From Octadecabacter arcticus 238 (GTDB taxonomy: Bacteria > Pseudomonadota > Alphaproteobacteria > Rhodobacterales > Rhodobacteraceae): 64,000 nucleotides of DNA. Where the stretch lies: contig NC_020908.1 in the NCBI RefSeq assembly GCF_000155735.2, positions 1,121,001-1,185,000 on the forward strand. Reading direction: 5' to 3'. Both the position numbers and the translations under genes were made by a program. The notes beneath the pieces were generated by a model that ran no database searches, had not been told where the DNA came from, and was given only the letters and a program-made list of their open reading frames with translations. Below, one piece after another: positions 17,906 through 27,153 of the stretch. Each line of letters starts with the position of its first letter. The first letter of the stretch is position 1.

Positions 17906-19937
17906 ACTGACGCTGTCATACTTCAGTATCTTGAATTACATTCAAAAAGGGAACCTACCGGCGTCAGCCGGTAGTCGTTCAGTGAAGTGGGTTGCGCTGC
18001 GGTCGACAAAGGCACCAATGAGCCGAACCGTTTTGTTGATCTGAAATCGTCGGAGTCCGGATTGCCACGGGCGTCCAATGGCATCCGTGATGATTATATC
18101 CAGATGCAATATCTGCGGGCGCTGTACACACACTACGGCGATCCAGACCTGAACCCGACATCAATGGTGACTGGCATTCAAATGGTTGATCCGGATCGCA
18201 TCCACGTCTGGGCCTGGGATGCACGGCCATTTCCTGCGTTTCCGGGCAATGCAGCACTTTGGTCGGACAATGTGAACTATGCGCGCGGGCACAGGATCAA
18301 CGGACGTGCCGCGTCGCGCCCGCTGTCGTCTGTGGTGGCTGAAATTTGTGAAAACACCGGCCTCATGGCTTATGATGTCAGTGCTTTGCACGGCGTCGTG
18401 CGGGGCTATGGCATCGATGATATGACAACCGCCCGGTCGGCCTTGCAGCCATTGATGATGGCCTATGGGTTTGATGCGATTGAGCGCGACGGCGTGTTGG
18501 TGTTTCGGACCCGCACAGCGCGGCTGGATGCCAGCGTGGACAGCGCGACCTTGGTTTATGAAAAAGGCACGGAGGGCGCAATTGAGCTCACGCGCACGCC
18601 AGAGGCGGAGGTCTCGGGCCGCGTGCGCGTTGGCTACGTTGAGGCGGATGCGGATTACGAAGTGCGCACGACCGAGGCCGTGTTCCCCGACACGCGCGGG
18701 CAAACCACGTCCGGATCGGACTTGTCGCTGGTGCTGACCAGCGCCGAGGGTCAGCGCATCGCAGAGCGGTGGTTGAGCGAGGCCCGCGTGGCGCGTGACA
18801 CAGCGCGGTTTACGCTGCCGCCATCGCTGATGTCGGTCGGCGCAGGGGATGTGATACGCCTGCCGGATGAATACGGCGACGGGCTGTTTCGCATTGATCA
18901 GGTCGAACAAACCGACCGACAAGCGCTTGAAGCCGTGCGGATAGAGCCTGCGATTTATGAACCGCAAGACGTCACGGAAAAGACGATTAACTTGCGCAAC
19001 TTCGTCCCACCGGTTCCGGTCGAGATGATGTTGATGGACCTCCCACTGTTGCGCGGCGACGAAGACCCCGTCGCGCCCTATGTGGCGGCGTCCGGTGTGC
19101 CGTGGCCCGGCAGTGTTGCACTGTATTCAGCGACGCAGGATGCGGGGTACGGATTGAACCAGTTGCTGACGTCCGCGTCGGTTATCGGAATGACGCAAAC
19201 TGCTTTGCCAAGGGTCAGCGCGGGGATTTATGATCGCGGTCCAGCGCTGCGGGTGCAGTTGATCCGTGGTGATCTGCAAAGCGTGTCCACAGACCAGATT
19301 TTGGGCGGTGCGAACCTTGCCGTCATTGGCGATGGGTCAGCGGAAAATTGGGAAGTGTTCCAGTTTGCGCAGGCCGTTATCATTGATGCTGACACATTCG
19401 ATTTGACCCTGCGTCTGCGGGGGCAGGCAGGGACGGACGGTGTCACCCCCACTGAATGGCCCGAAGGATCAATTTTTGTGCTGCTCAACGGGGTGCCGGA
19501 ACAGATCGAACTGGCCAGTTCCGCGCGCGGTGTGACGCAGCATTTCCGCTACGGTCCGGGCACGCGTCCGTTGGGCATGCCAGTTATCAATACCGCACCG
19601 AGGCTTTTAGCGGCATCGGGCTGCGCCCCTATTCAATAGCCCACTTGCGCGGCGTCTTGCGGGATGGTGATGTTGATCTGACATGGATTCGTCGTGCGCG
19701 CGTCGGCGGCGACAATTGGGGTACCGAAGATGTGCCGCTGTCAGAAGCGTTTGAGCGATACGTCGTGCGGGTCTTTAAGGACGACATTCAGGTGCGTCAG
19801 CTGGCTGTGTCCAATCCACGATGGACCTACACAGCCGCATTGCAGGCCACTGACGGGCCAGGTGCCACGCGCATTGATGTGGCGCAAATGTCCGAAACGT
19901 TTGGCGAGGGGCCGTCGTCAGGCCTCGTCTTGGCCAC

Positions 19938-20237
19938 ATGATGCGATCCGTGGGACTCAGCGATCTTGATCTTGCCGCACGCGCCCTGTTGGGGTTGCCG
20001 CAAGAAACATGGGCTGCGGCGGCAGGCCAGATGATCGAAGCCGCACACACTGCTGATCTGTGGCGCAAGCGCCATAGGCGCGCGCACCCTAGTGGCGGGA
20101 CCGGATCGCTTTATGCGCAGGCCAGTTTGTGCCCGCGTGCGGCGTCATCGCCGCCAAGCGCTAGCTATTGTGCGGCGCTGCTGGCTGTTCTGCAGGCGCT
20201 AGAGCTGTGGCGCAATCGGGGTCATCGCGAATTGTGA
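19938..20237 (+). CDS. DUF7742-like protein at the 3' end of the GTA cluster
   Basis: A 99-residue protein overlapping the g15 stop (ATGA). The sequence LSDLDLAARALLGLPQETW, AHTADLWRKRHRRAHPSGGTGSLYAQA and PSASYCAALLAVLQALELWR follows the pattern of a small alphaproteobacterial family found after g15. Its function is unknown to me. It is probably transcribed with the GTA genes and may belong to the cluster. Confidence 0.65.
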   Translation: MMRSVGLSDLDLAARALLGLPQETWAAAAGQMIEAAHTADLWRKRHRRAHPSGGTGSLYAQASLCPRAASSPPSASYCAALLAVLQALELWRNRGHREL

Positions 20238-20314
20238 TATGCACGTTCACAGGTTTATTCTTGGACCATCCACCCTATGTAGGGTAGAAGAAAGCCAACA
20301 AAGTGAGGTGGTCC

Positions 20315-21124
20315 ATGGCCCAGACAAATCCAAAACTCGCGCAGATCGATCCGGTTTGGCAGCGAATTTGCAACGAAGCCGAAGACGCGATCCGCAATGA
20401 GCCGCTGATCGGTGGCTTCGTGCATACGTCCGTTTTGCACCACAAATCGCTTGAGCATGCGCTGGCGTACCGTATTTCGATGAAGCTCGCATCCTCTGAG
20501 ATGTCGGACCAAATGCTGCGCGAGATTGCTGATCTTGCATATGCTGCTGATCCCTATCTGGCCGAGGCTGCGCGCGCCGATATCGTGGCGATCTATGACC
20601 GCGATCCTGCAAGTCATCGATTCTTGCAGCCGCTGTTGTTCTTTAAGGGTTTTCAAGCTGTTCAAGCTTACCGCATTGGTAATTCGTTGTGGAAACAAGG
20701 CCGTAAAGATTTGGCCTATTATGTGCAGATGCGGATTTCTGAGATTTTTGGCGTGGATATTCACCCCGGTGCAACCATCGGCAAGGGGTTGATGATTGAT
20801 CACGCCCATTCGATAGTGATCGGTGAGACGGCTGTGGTTGGCGACAATGTGTCGATGCTGCATTCCGTGACGCTGGGTGGTACCGGCAAAGAAGAAGAAG
20901 ACCGTCACCCCAAAATCGGTGATGGCGTGTTGATCGGTGCCGGAGCAAAGATTTTAGGCAATATCACTGTCGGCCATTGCAGCCGCATCGCGGCGGGTTC
21001 TGTGGTGTTGGAAGATGTGGCACCAATGAAGACGGTGGCGGGGGTTCCGGCCAAGGTTGTCGGCGAGGCGGGCTGTTCGCAGCCGTCGCGCACAATGGAT
21101 CAGTTGTTGCGCACCCACGGGTAG
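20315..21124 (+). CDS. cysE: Serine O-acetyltransferase
   Basis: It makes O-acetylserine from serine and acetyl-CoA, the first step of cysteine synthesis. It has 269 residues. The N-terminal helical domain (to about 140) contains DPASHRFLQPLLFFKGFQAVQAYR. The left-handed beta-helix follows with the hexapeptide repeats: GVDIHPGATIGKGLMIDHAHSIVIGETAVVGDNV, then VLIGAGAKILGNI, and the catalytic His in IDHAHS. ATG 20315 follows GAGGTGG; an upstream in-frame ATG at 20303 is less likely. The place directly after the GTA cluster is common in Rhodobacterales. Confidence 0.96.
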   Translation: MAQTNPKLAQIDPVWQRICNEAEDAIRNEPLIGGFVHTSVLHHKSLEHALAYRISMKLASSEMSDQMLREIADLAYAADPYLAEAARADIVAIYDRDPASHRFLQPLLFFKGFQAVQAYRIGNSLWKQGRKDLAYYVQMRISEIFGVDIHPGATIGKGLMIDHAHSIVIGETAVVGDNVSMLHSVTLGGTGKEEEDRHPKIGDGVLIGAGAKILGNITVGHCSRIAAGSVVLEDVAPMKTVAGVPAKVVGEAGCSQPSRTMDQLLRTHG

Positions 21125-21225
21125 TTTCGAATTTACGACGTAAATCCGAGGAGGCGGGGGCCAACCCCCGTCGCTGCGCGACTCCCCCGAGATATTTTGA
21201 AGCAAAGATAATGTTAGACAGAAAG

Positions 21226-21262
21226 AAGGGCCGTGCGGAGTGATCCGGCGCGGCCCTTTTAT
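21226..21262. terminator. Terminator between convergent cysE and pdhC
   Basis: The arms AAGGGCCGTGCGG (21226-21238) and CCGGCGCGGCCCTT (21245-21258) pair with one bulge, followed by TTATATTGTTTT. The minus-strand side has AAGAAGG-type flanks, so it works best for cysE but can serve both genes. Confidence 0.8.
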
Positions 21263-21279
21263 ATTGTTTTAGCGGTATT

Positions 21280-22620
21280 TTAGGCGAGCATCCCCATCGG
21301 ATTTTCGAGGTTGGCTTTGATCGCATTCAGCAGGTTCGCGCCCATTGCGCCGTCAATCACGCGGTGATCAACGGACAGGGTTGTGGACATCACTGTCGCG
21401 ACCTTGATGTCGCCATCTGCCCCGACGATCGGTTTTTTCGCGCCAGCGCCCACGGCCAGAATAGCGGAGTGGGGTGGGTTGATGATGGCGTCAAAGTTAT
21501 CGATGCCAAACATACCTAGGTTGGAAATCGCGAAGCTGCCGCCTTGGTATTCATGTGGTGCCAGTTTGCGATCCCGTGCCCGTGCTGCGAGGTCTTTCAT
21601 CTGCGCGCTCAGCGCAGAAAGCGACTTGGTTTCAGCGTCTTGCAGCACAGGAGTGAACAAACCACCTTCAATCGCCACGGCAACAGCCACGTCTGAGGCT
21701 GTCATTTGCAGCACACGATCACCGGCCCAAACTGCGTTGGCTTCGGGGATTTCTTGCAAGGCCAGTGCACAGGCTTTGATGATGAAATCGTTGACCGACA
21801 GTTTCACACCGCGCGGTTCCAGCGTTTTGTTCAGCTGGCTCCGAAATTTCAGCAAGGCGTCGAGTTCGATGTCGCGGCGCAAGTAGAAATGCGGCACGGT
21901 TTGTTTGGCTTCGGTCAGGCGCGACGCAATGATTTTACGCATCCCGTCGAGTTTGACTTCCTTAAACGTGCGGCCTTCGTACATCTTGATGACCTGCTCA
22001 GTGCTTGGGCCTGTGGCAGCGATGGCGCCAGTGGCAGCAGCAGGTGCGGCAGATGCCGGGGCGGCAGCAGCAGCGAGGGCGGCGGCAGGCTGGGCGGACG
22101 CGTTTTCAACGTCGGCTTTGATGATGCGGCCATGGGGGCCGGAGCCTTTGATGGTTGCAAGATCGAGGCCTTTGTCTTTGGCGATGCGCCGCGCAAGCGG
22201 TGTTGCGAACAGGCGGGAGCCGTCCTTTGCAGCAGGTGCGGCTTTGGGCGCGGAGGCTGGCGCGGCGGCGGGCTCGGAAGCTGGTGCAGCGGATTCGGCC
22301 TTATCCGCGGATAAGGTATCTCCTTGATCTTTAACACTTTCTTTACTTTTGGGGGCGGGCGCAGACGACATGTCCTCACCTTCTTCACCAATAATACAGA
22401 TTGGCGTATTCACTTTGACGCCTTCCGTGCCTTCGGCGACCAGAAGTTTGCTGACGATGCCTTCTTCGACGGCTTCAAATTCCATCGTCGCTTTGTCGGT
22501 CTCAATCTCGGCGATCAGGTCGCCGGATTTGACTTCGTCGCCTTCTTTGACCAGCCATTTGGCCAGTGTGCCTTCCTCCATTGTGGGGGACAGCGCGGGC
22601 ATGAGAATTTCGATAGCCAT
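21280..22620 (-). CDS. pdhC: Pyruvate dehydrogenase E2, dihydrolipoamide acetyltransferase
   Basis: Core of the pyruvate dehydrogenase complex; it transfers acetyl groups from lipoyl-lysine to CoA. It has 446 residues. One lipoyl domain (1-80) carries Lys43 in ETDKATMEF. An Ala/Pro-rich linker follows, then a peripheral subunit-binding domain ([31 protein letters not shown], about 135-170) and a second Ala-rich linker. The catalytic domain ends with [23 protein letters not shown], carrying the catalytic His and Asp. It is the last gene of the pdhABC operon, 12 bp after pdhB. Confidence 0.96.
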   Translation of the reverse strand: MAIEILMPALSPTMEEGTLAKWLVKEGDEVKSGDLIAEIETDKATMEFEAVEEGIVSKLLVAEGTEGVKVNTPICIIGEEGEDMSSAPAPKSKESVKDQGDTLSADKAESAAPASEPAAAPASAPKAAPAAKDGSRLFATPLARRIAKDKGLDLATIKGSGPHGRIIKADVENASAQPAAALAAAAAPASAAPAAATGAIAATGPSTEQVIKMYEGRTFKEVKLDGMRKIIASRLTEAKQTVPHFYLRRDIELDALLKFRSQLNKTLEPRGVKLSVNDFIIKACALALQEIPEANAVWAGDRVLQMTASDVAVAVAIEGGLFTPVLQDAETKSLSALSAQMKDLAARARDRKLAPHEYQGGSFAISNLGMFGIDNFDAIINPPHSAILAVGAGAKKPIVGADGDIKVATVMSTTLSVDHRVIDGAMGANLLNAIKANLENPMGMLA

Positions 22621-22632
22621 TGTCTGTGCTCC

Positions 22633-24009
22633 TTAACGGTAGGTGACTTTTTTCACGGCTGCGATGACGTCGTCTGTCGTCAAAAGCGCGTGTTTTTCAA
22701 GGTTGGCGGCATAAGGCATCGGCACGTCTTTGCCGGTGCAGTTGATCACCGGTGCGTCAAGGTAATCAAACGCTTCCTGCATGATCGTCGCACCAAGGTG
22801 GTTGCCGATGGACCCAACAGGCCAGCCTTCTTCGACAGTGACGCAACGGTTTGTTTTCTTTACAGATTCGAGGATCGTGGCATAATCAATCGGGCGTAGG
22901 GTGCGCAGGTTGATCACCTCGGCTGAAATACCATCAGCAGCCAGTTTTTCAGCAGCCTCCATCGCGTAGGTCATGCCGATACCAAATGATACGATGGTGA
23001 CATCGGTGCCCGGAACTTCGATATTGGCTTTGCCGAATGGAATGGTGAAATCATCCATCACAGGCACTTCAAACGAACGCCCATATAGGATTTCATTCTC
23101 AAGGAAGATGATAGGATTATTGTCGCGGATTGCGGTTTTCATAAGACCTTTGGCGTCGGAAGCAGAATAAGGTGTCACGACCTTCAGGCCGGGAACCATC
23201 GCATACCACGCTGAATAGTCTTGAGAATGTTGTGCACCAACACGGGCCGCAGCCCCGTTTGGCCCGCGAAACACCATAGGCGCACCCATCTGACCACCGG
23301 ACATATACAATGTCTTGGCGGCAGAGTTAATAATCTGGTCAATCGCTTGCATCGCGAAGTTCCATGTCATGAATTCAACGATTGGGCGCAAACCACCAAA
23401 CGCCGCACCAACGGCGATGCCGGCAAAGCCGTGTTCAGTGATAGGGGTATCGATAATCCGTCTTTCGCCGAACTTGTCAAGCATGCCTTGCGTTATCTTA
23501 TAAGCACCTTCGTACTCGGCGACTTCTTCACCGATCAGGAACACGTTTTCGTCGCGCTCCATCTCTTCGCACATGGCCTCGTTGAGAGCTTCGCGCACTG
23601 TCATCGATTTCACTTCGGTACCAGCTGGCCAGTCGGGTGACGTGTCTGAGGGCGCAAATGCGATGGCGATTTCGGACACAACAGCGGGGGAGGCAGGTGC
23701 CGCGACTGCTGGCGTGTCGTCTGGTTTTTCGGCTGCGGCTGCAGGTTCGGGCGCTGACATGTCTTCGCCTTCCTCACCGATGAGGGCGATTGGGGTGTTG
23801 ACCTTGACGCCCTCGGTGCCCTCAGCAATCAGGATTTTTCCGACGATACCTTCGTCCGTCGCCTCAAATTCCATCGTCGCCTTGTCGGTTTCAATTTCGG
23901 CTAAGATGTCGCCGGACTTAACGGTGTCGCCTTCTTTGACGAGCCATTTTGCCAGTGAACCTTCTTCCATCGTCGGGGAAAGCGCGGGCATGAGAAGTTC
24001 GATAGCCAT
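22633..24009 (-). CDS. pdhB: Pyruvate dehydrogenase E1 beta with N-terminal lipoyl domain
   Basis: Beta subunit of the thiamine-diphosphate-dependent E1. It has 458 residues. An extra lipoyl domain occupies residues 1-80 (ETDKATMEF with the lipoyl Lys), followed by an Ala/Pro linker. The transketolase-like core follows: [34 protein letters not shown], then [32 protein letters not shown]. The lipoyl extension is a known feature of alphaproteobacterial PdhB. The start is the ATG at 24009, whose [12 protein letters not shown] matches the E2 N-terminus, not the open frame that extends to 24054. It overlaps the pdhA stop by one base (TAATG). Confidence 0.96.
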   Translation of the reverse strand: MAIELLMPALSPTMEEGSLAKWLVKEGDTVKSGDILAEIETDKATMEFEATDEGIVGKILIAEGTEGVKVNTPIALIGEEGEDMSAPEPAAAAEKPDDTPAVAAPASPAVVSEIAIAFAPSDTSPDWPAGTEVKSMTVREALNEAMCEEMERDENVFLIGEEVAEYEGAYKITQGMLDKFGERRIIDTPITEHGFAGIAVGAAFGGLRPIVEFMTWNFAMQAIDQIINSAAKTLYMSGGQMGAPMVFRGPNGAAARVGAQHSQDYSAWYAMVPGLKVVTPYSASDAKGLMKTAIRDNNPIIFLENEILYGRSFEVPVMDDFTIPFGKANIEVPGTDVTIVSFGIGMTYAMEAAEKLAADGISAEVINLRTLRPIDYATILESVKKTNRCVTVEEGWPVGSIGNHLGATIMQEAFDYLDAPVINCTGKDVPMPYAANLEKHALLTTDDVIAAVKKVTYR

Positions 24010-25022
24010 TATGCTGTCTCCTGCGGCAGGTTCTCTGCGTAGATGTCCGTCCAAAGTTCGTCCAGATGTGGTATGGGGCTTTCTTTGGCGAACTCTGCTG
24101 CCTCATTTACGGTGGCCTTGATCTCTTTGTCGATTGCCTTGAGGTCGTCTTCGGTGGCGTGTTTGCCAGTCAGAAGTAGGCTGCGCACCTGTTCGATCGG
24201 GTCGCGTTCTTCGCGCATTTTCTGAACTTCGTCGCGGGTGCGATACTTTGCAGGGTCCGACATAGAGTGACCACGGTACCGGTATGTTTTTACTTCGAGA
24301 ACATAGGGTCCGGCGCCAGAGCGGCAGTGTGCCACCGCTTTTTCGGACGCTTCTTTGACCGCCAGAACGTTCATCCCGTCGACGATTTCACCGGGAATGC
24401 CGAAGGCCTCACCGCGGGTGTAAAGATCGGGGGTGGAGGTTGAGCGTTTTTGCGATGTGCCCATGGCGTATTGGTTGTTTTCAATTACGAAAATCACTGG
24501 CAGGTCCCAAAGGGCGGCCATGTTGAATGTTTCGTAGACTTGACCTTGGTTGGCTGCGCCATCTCCAAAATACGTGAAGGTCACGTTGTCGTTTCCGCGA
24601 TATTTGTCGGAAAATGCGAGTCCCGCGCCAAGTGGTACGTTCGCTCCGACGATCCCATGACCGCCGTAGAAGTCTTTTTCTTTTGAAAACATATGCATCG
24701 AGCCGCCCTTGCCTTTTGAGTAGCCATCTTGACGCCCTGTCAGCTCAGCCATCACTCCCTTTGGATCCATTCCGCAGGCCAACATATGTCCGTGGTCGCG
24801 GTAGGTTGTGATGCGTTTGTCGCCTTTTTTTGTTGCGGCCTCTAGACCGACAACAACGGCTTCTTGGCCGATATAAAGGTGGCAGAACCCGCCGATCAGA
24901 CCCATGCCATAGAGCTGGCCGGCCTTTTCTTCGAATCGTCGGATAAGAAGCATTTCACGATAATAACCAAGCAATTCGTCAGCTGAAACGTTTGGTTTCT
25001 TTGATGTTTTCTTAACGGCCAT
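24009..25022 (-). CDS. pdhA: Pyruvate dehydrogenase E1 alpha
   Basis: Alpha subunit of E1, which decarboxylates pyruvate and acetylates the E2 lipoyl group. At 337 residues it is of normal length. [29 protein letters not shown] and the thiamine diphosphate motif [20 protein letters not shown] to VIENN are present. The phosphorylation-loop-like [20 protein letters not shown] is conserved. It is the first gene of the operon. Its 164-bp upstream region, shared with a divergent GNAT gene, holds a 20-bp perfect palindrome. Confidence 0.96.
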   Translation of the reverse strand: MAVKKTSKKPNVSADELLGYYREMLLIRRFEEKAGQLYGMGLIGGFCHLYIGQEAVVVGLEAATKKGDKRITTYRDHGHMLACGMDPKGVMAELTGRQDGYSKGKGGSMHMFSKEKDFYGGHGIVGANVPLGAGLAFSDKYRGNDNVTFTYFGDGAANQGQVYETFNMAALWDLPVIFVIENNQYAMGTSQKRSTSTPDLYTRGEAFGIPGEIVDGMNVLAVKEASEKAVAHCRSGAGPYVLEVKTYRYRGHSMSDPAKYRTRDEVQKMREERDPIEQVRSLLLTGKHATEDDLKAIDKEIKATVNEAAEFAKESPIPHLDELWTDIYAENLPQETA

Positions 25023-25060
25023 GCGTCCTCCGGTGGGGTCTGCGAAAGGTCTGAGAAAAT

Positions 25061-25080
25061 ATAGTTTAATACTAAACTAT
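25061..25080. promoter_or_regulatory. Perfect palindrome in the pdhA/GNAT divergent promoter
   Basis: ATAGTTTAATACTAAACTAT: 8-bp arms around a 4-bp centre, 39 bp before the pdhA start. The sequence is AT-rich in a GC-rich region and looks like an operator for a dimeric regulator of the pdh operon. The regulator is not known. Confidence 0.55.
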
Positions 25081-25186
25081 CTCCTACAAGGGTAAACAGC
25101 AAAAATCGACAACCAATGTGACGTCGGGGCAGGCGGTTGGGAAATTGCCGCCTTGCGCTGGATGCATGGGGGGATAAACTTGAGCG

Positions 25187-25678
25187 ATGAAATGGAAGAT
25201 CAGACAAGAAACCGAAGGCGATGAAGTCGCAATCACGCAAGTTGTGGCGCGTGCGTTTGAGGGGAAATCCTACGGCGATGAGAACGATGCAAAGCTTGTA
25301 GACGCATTGCGCGATGCGGGTGCGCTGGTACTGTCACTCGTGGCGGCACACAAAGGGCAGATTATCGGGCAGGTGGCGCTGTCGCCTGCAAAGATCGGTG
25401 AGGGGCGCTATTTGTGTGTCGGGCCACTGGCCGTCTTGCCGGAGCATCAGCGCAAGGGAGTAGGCACGGGTTTGATGGGGCACGCCTTAGGCGTCGCACA
25501 GGTTTACGGTCGCGACGGCGTCGTGTTGCAGGGTGACCTCAATTACTATGCTCGTTTCGGGTTTGAGACATTCCCGTCGGTGAGCTACGCTGGCGAGGGG
25601 GCGCAGTTTATCCAAGTGCTGCCGTTCAAAGGCACCCCATCGGGCGAGGTGAAATTCCACCCAGTCTTTAGCGGATAA
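25187..25678 (+). CDS. GNAT family N-acetyltransferase
   Basis: A 163-residue acetyltransferase of the YhbS-like type; the substrate is unknown. The acetyl-CoA-binding motif A is VGPLAVLPEHQRKGVGTGLMGHAL (Q/RxxGxG/A pattern, about residues 82-105), followed by GVVLQGDLNYYARFGFETF. It is divergent from pdhA and convergent with ftsB, only 6 bp away. The last 13 bases of the gene (TTTAGCGGATAAC) are repeated just downstream inside the ftsB end, a small local duplication. Confidence 0.88.
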   Translation: MKWKIRQETEGDEVAITQVVARAFEGKSYGDENDAKLVDALRDAGALVLSLVAAHKGQIIGQVALSPAKIGEGRYLCVGPLAVLPEHQRKGVGTGLMGHALGVAQVYGRDGVVLQGDLNYYARFGFETFPSVSYAGEGAQFIQVLPFKGTPSGEVKFHPVFSG

Positions 25679-25684
25679 CAGTGT

Positions 25685-25981
25685 TTAGCGGATAACGATT
25701 TCATCCGCGCGCACCATGCCCAGCATGTCGCGGGCCTGTTCGTCCAGCAGATCAAGATCAAGGTAGGTGTCGGACAGGCGGCGGGTCAGGTTTTCCAACT
25801 GGTCGACCTGCATCTGCAAAATGGCGAGTTCTTGTGTCAACGCGCGGCCTTCGGCATCAATCTCGGCCCGTTTGAATACGCCGAAATCACCCTGCACAGC
25901 GGCAAAGGTGAAATAGAGCCCCAGCATCAGGGCACCCGCGAAATAAAGGAGAACACCCATTGGCGCGCGTCTGCGGTTCAT
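25685..25981 (-). CDS. ftsB: Septum formation initiator FtsB
   Basis: Small division protein that links FtsQ and FtsL at the septum. It has 98 residues from MNRRRAPMG: a short cytoplasmic part, one membrane helix (VLLYFAGALMLGLYFTFAAVQG), then a periplasmic coiled coil (LTQELAILQMQVDQLENLTRRL) and the tail LDLLDEQARDMLGMVRADEIVI. The frame is open 20 codons further upstream, but ATG 25981 gives the usual N-terminus. Its position near pdhABC is common in Rhodobacterales. Confidence 0.88.
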   Translation of the reverse strand: MNRRRAPMGVLLYFAGALMLGLYFTFAAVQGDFGVFKRAEIDAEGRALTQELAILQMQVDQLENLTRRLSDTYLDLDLLDEQARDMLGMVRADEIVIR

Positions 25982-26094
25982 TTTTGTCTGCCTCAACTGG
26001 CGATCTCTCACGGATCGCTTCGGGGCAGAATCGCACATATGCTTCGTCTTGGGAATCCCCTTTATGTGGGGAGGCCGTTCGGGGTGCCTACAAG

Positions 26095-27018
26095 CTAAGC
26101 GATAGAAGCCGCAAAGATGTTGTCGATGGTCCGCCCAAGTAACGCGTTGAATTCAGTGTCCGATTGGTGCGCGGACAGGCCTTCGGTCAAGGCACGGCTG
26201 AAACTGGCGACGACCGACGGGTTCTTGGCGAGGCGTTCGTTGGCTTCATCCCGTGAATAGCCACCGGATAGCGCGACGACCTTGAGGCACGCGGGGTGGT
26301 CAACGAGCGATTTGTACTGGCCCGCAATCTTGGGCAGGGACAGTTTCAACATCACCTGTTGGCCGTCCGCCAAGGTGTCGAGGTGGCGCAGCAGCGTGTC
26401 GCGCAGCATGTCTTCGGCCTGTGCCTTGTCGATGATGGTGATGTTAATCTCCGGCTCGAGGATCGGCATCAGCCCGTGGCTGGCGACCTGTGCGCCAAGT
26501 TCAAATTGCTGCGCTACAATGGCTTCGATGCCAGTTTGTGATGCCGCGTGAATAACAGAGCGTTCTTTGGTGCCAAAGACGCCGTGCGCCACAGCGCGTT
26601 GTAAAAGGTGGTCCAAATTGGGGATCGGTTTGAGCAGTTGCACGCCGTCCGCTTCATCCTCAAGTCCCTTGTCGATCTTCAAAAAAGGCACGACGCCGTT
26701 GTCTTCCCAAAGGGCTGCGGCGGAAGGTTTGCCGCCAATCTCGCGATCCATCGTCATTTCAAACAGGATCGCGCCGATGACTTTGTCACCGCTAAAGCTG
26801 GGCGCATTGACGATTCGCGCGCGCATGGCGTGGATCAGATCATACATTTGATCGTCGTTGCTGTAGGCATCCTCGGACACGCCGTAGGCTTTCAGCGCCT
26901 TGGGCGTGGACCCGCCCGATTGATCCAATGCGGCGATGAAGCCTTGGCCGTTGCGGATGAGGTTGGTCATTGCGTCGGTGGAGAATTCGTTCGGGGATTG
27001 GGCCGTCAATTGGGTCAT
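26095..27018 (-). CDS. Class I fructose-bisphosphate aldolase
   Basis: Schiff-base aldolase that splits or forms fructose 1,6-bisphosphate. It has 307 residues from MTQLTAQSPNEF. Family features are GFIAALDQSGGSTPKALKAYG, MRARIVNAPSF, ILFEMTMDREIGG, VPFLKIDKGL and PILEPEINI, with the presumed Schiff-base Lys in QQVMLKLSLPK. ATG 27018 follows AAGGACACGACCC; the open frame reaches back to 27066 without a better start. It lies downstream of pgk, giving a small glycolytic pair in the same direction, 135 bp apart. Confidence 0.92.
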   Translation of the reverse strand: MTQLTAQSPNEFSTDAMTNLIRNGQGFIAALDQSGGSTPKALKAYGVSEDAYSNDDQMYDLIHAMRARIVNAPSFSGDKVIGAILFEMTMDREIGGKPSAAALWEDNGVVPFLKIDKGLEDEADGVQLLKPIPNLDHLLQRAVAHGVFGTKERSVIHAASQTGIEAIVAQQFELGAQVASHGLMPILEPEINITIIDKAQAEDMLRDTLLRHLDTLADGQQVMLKLSLPKIAGQYKSLVDHPACLKVVALSGGYSRDEANERLAKNPSVVASFSRALTEGLSAHQSDTEFNALLGRTIDNIFAASIA

Positions 27019-27153
27019 GGGTCGTGTCCTTTTGATGCGTTCACCTGCATCATAAGGGACGGCCACAAGAGCACAATTCTGCTAACGCTAACTGGTCGCG
27101 CTAACAGGGTGCCTGTGTTGCTTATCCACCCGCGCTGTCACTCTTTGCGGCCA

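Larger units (their letters stand above)
16417..17974 (+). pseudogene. IS200-type Y1 transposase TnpA, frameshifted and split
   Basis: HUH single-strand transposase. The N-terminal part is typical: FYHRFHVVWTTKYRYKVM, then the HUH pair in STDHVHMFISVPP and RYWGQRFWARGF. One extra T in a T5 run (about 16741-16745) breaks the frame: with four Ts the sequence reads GFCSTTSGNVTDAV. The IS481-like element inserted at 16771 then separates the last 23 codons (17906-17974). These carry the presumed catalytic Tyr in ILQYLELH and end with a TAG that lies inside the right-end hairpin. The transposase is inactive. Confidence 0.85.
16290..17982 (+). mobile_element. IS200/IS605-like element in g15 (carries a nested IS)
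   Basis: There are no terminal inverted repeats and no target duplication. Subterminal hairpins mark both ends instead: ACCGGC-TTCCA-GCCGGT (16313-16329) on the left and CTACCGGC-GTCA-GCCGGTAG (17955-17974) on the right. The insertion lies directly 3' of TTTAC, the kind of short target expected for this family, and excision restores the g15 frame exactly. Without the nested IS481-like element the unit is about 0.56 kb, with a single tnpA gene. The right boundary may shift by one base because a T is shared. Confidence 0.85.
14335..19941 (+). pseudogene. GTA host-specificity megatron protein (g15), split by nested IS
   Basis: Large tail-tip protein with a GTA TIM-barrel-like domain, a baseplate hub domain and C-terminal carbohydrate-binding parts. 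The 5' part (14335-16289) runs to PIWFT, then enters an IS200-like element at a TTTAC site. The gene resumes at 17983 with EVGCAAVDKGTNEPNRF. The exact join TTT AC|T GAA GTG restores FTEV. A second lesion lies near 19575-19600: the frame ends at TAG 19637, while YQYRTEAFSGIGLRPYS and the rest to 19941 are in the -1 frame, as expected from a 1-bp deletion. With both repaired the protein has about 1,304 residues. The last four bases overlap the next gene. Confidence 0.92.

Noticed and set aside
21140..21215. Possible regulatory element in the G/C-rich sequence after cysE (CCCCCGAGATATTTTGAAGCAAAGATAA region).
   Set aside because: It resembles sequence often seen between genes in this bacterial group, but with one copy in the window I cannot support a function beyond being next to the terminator.
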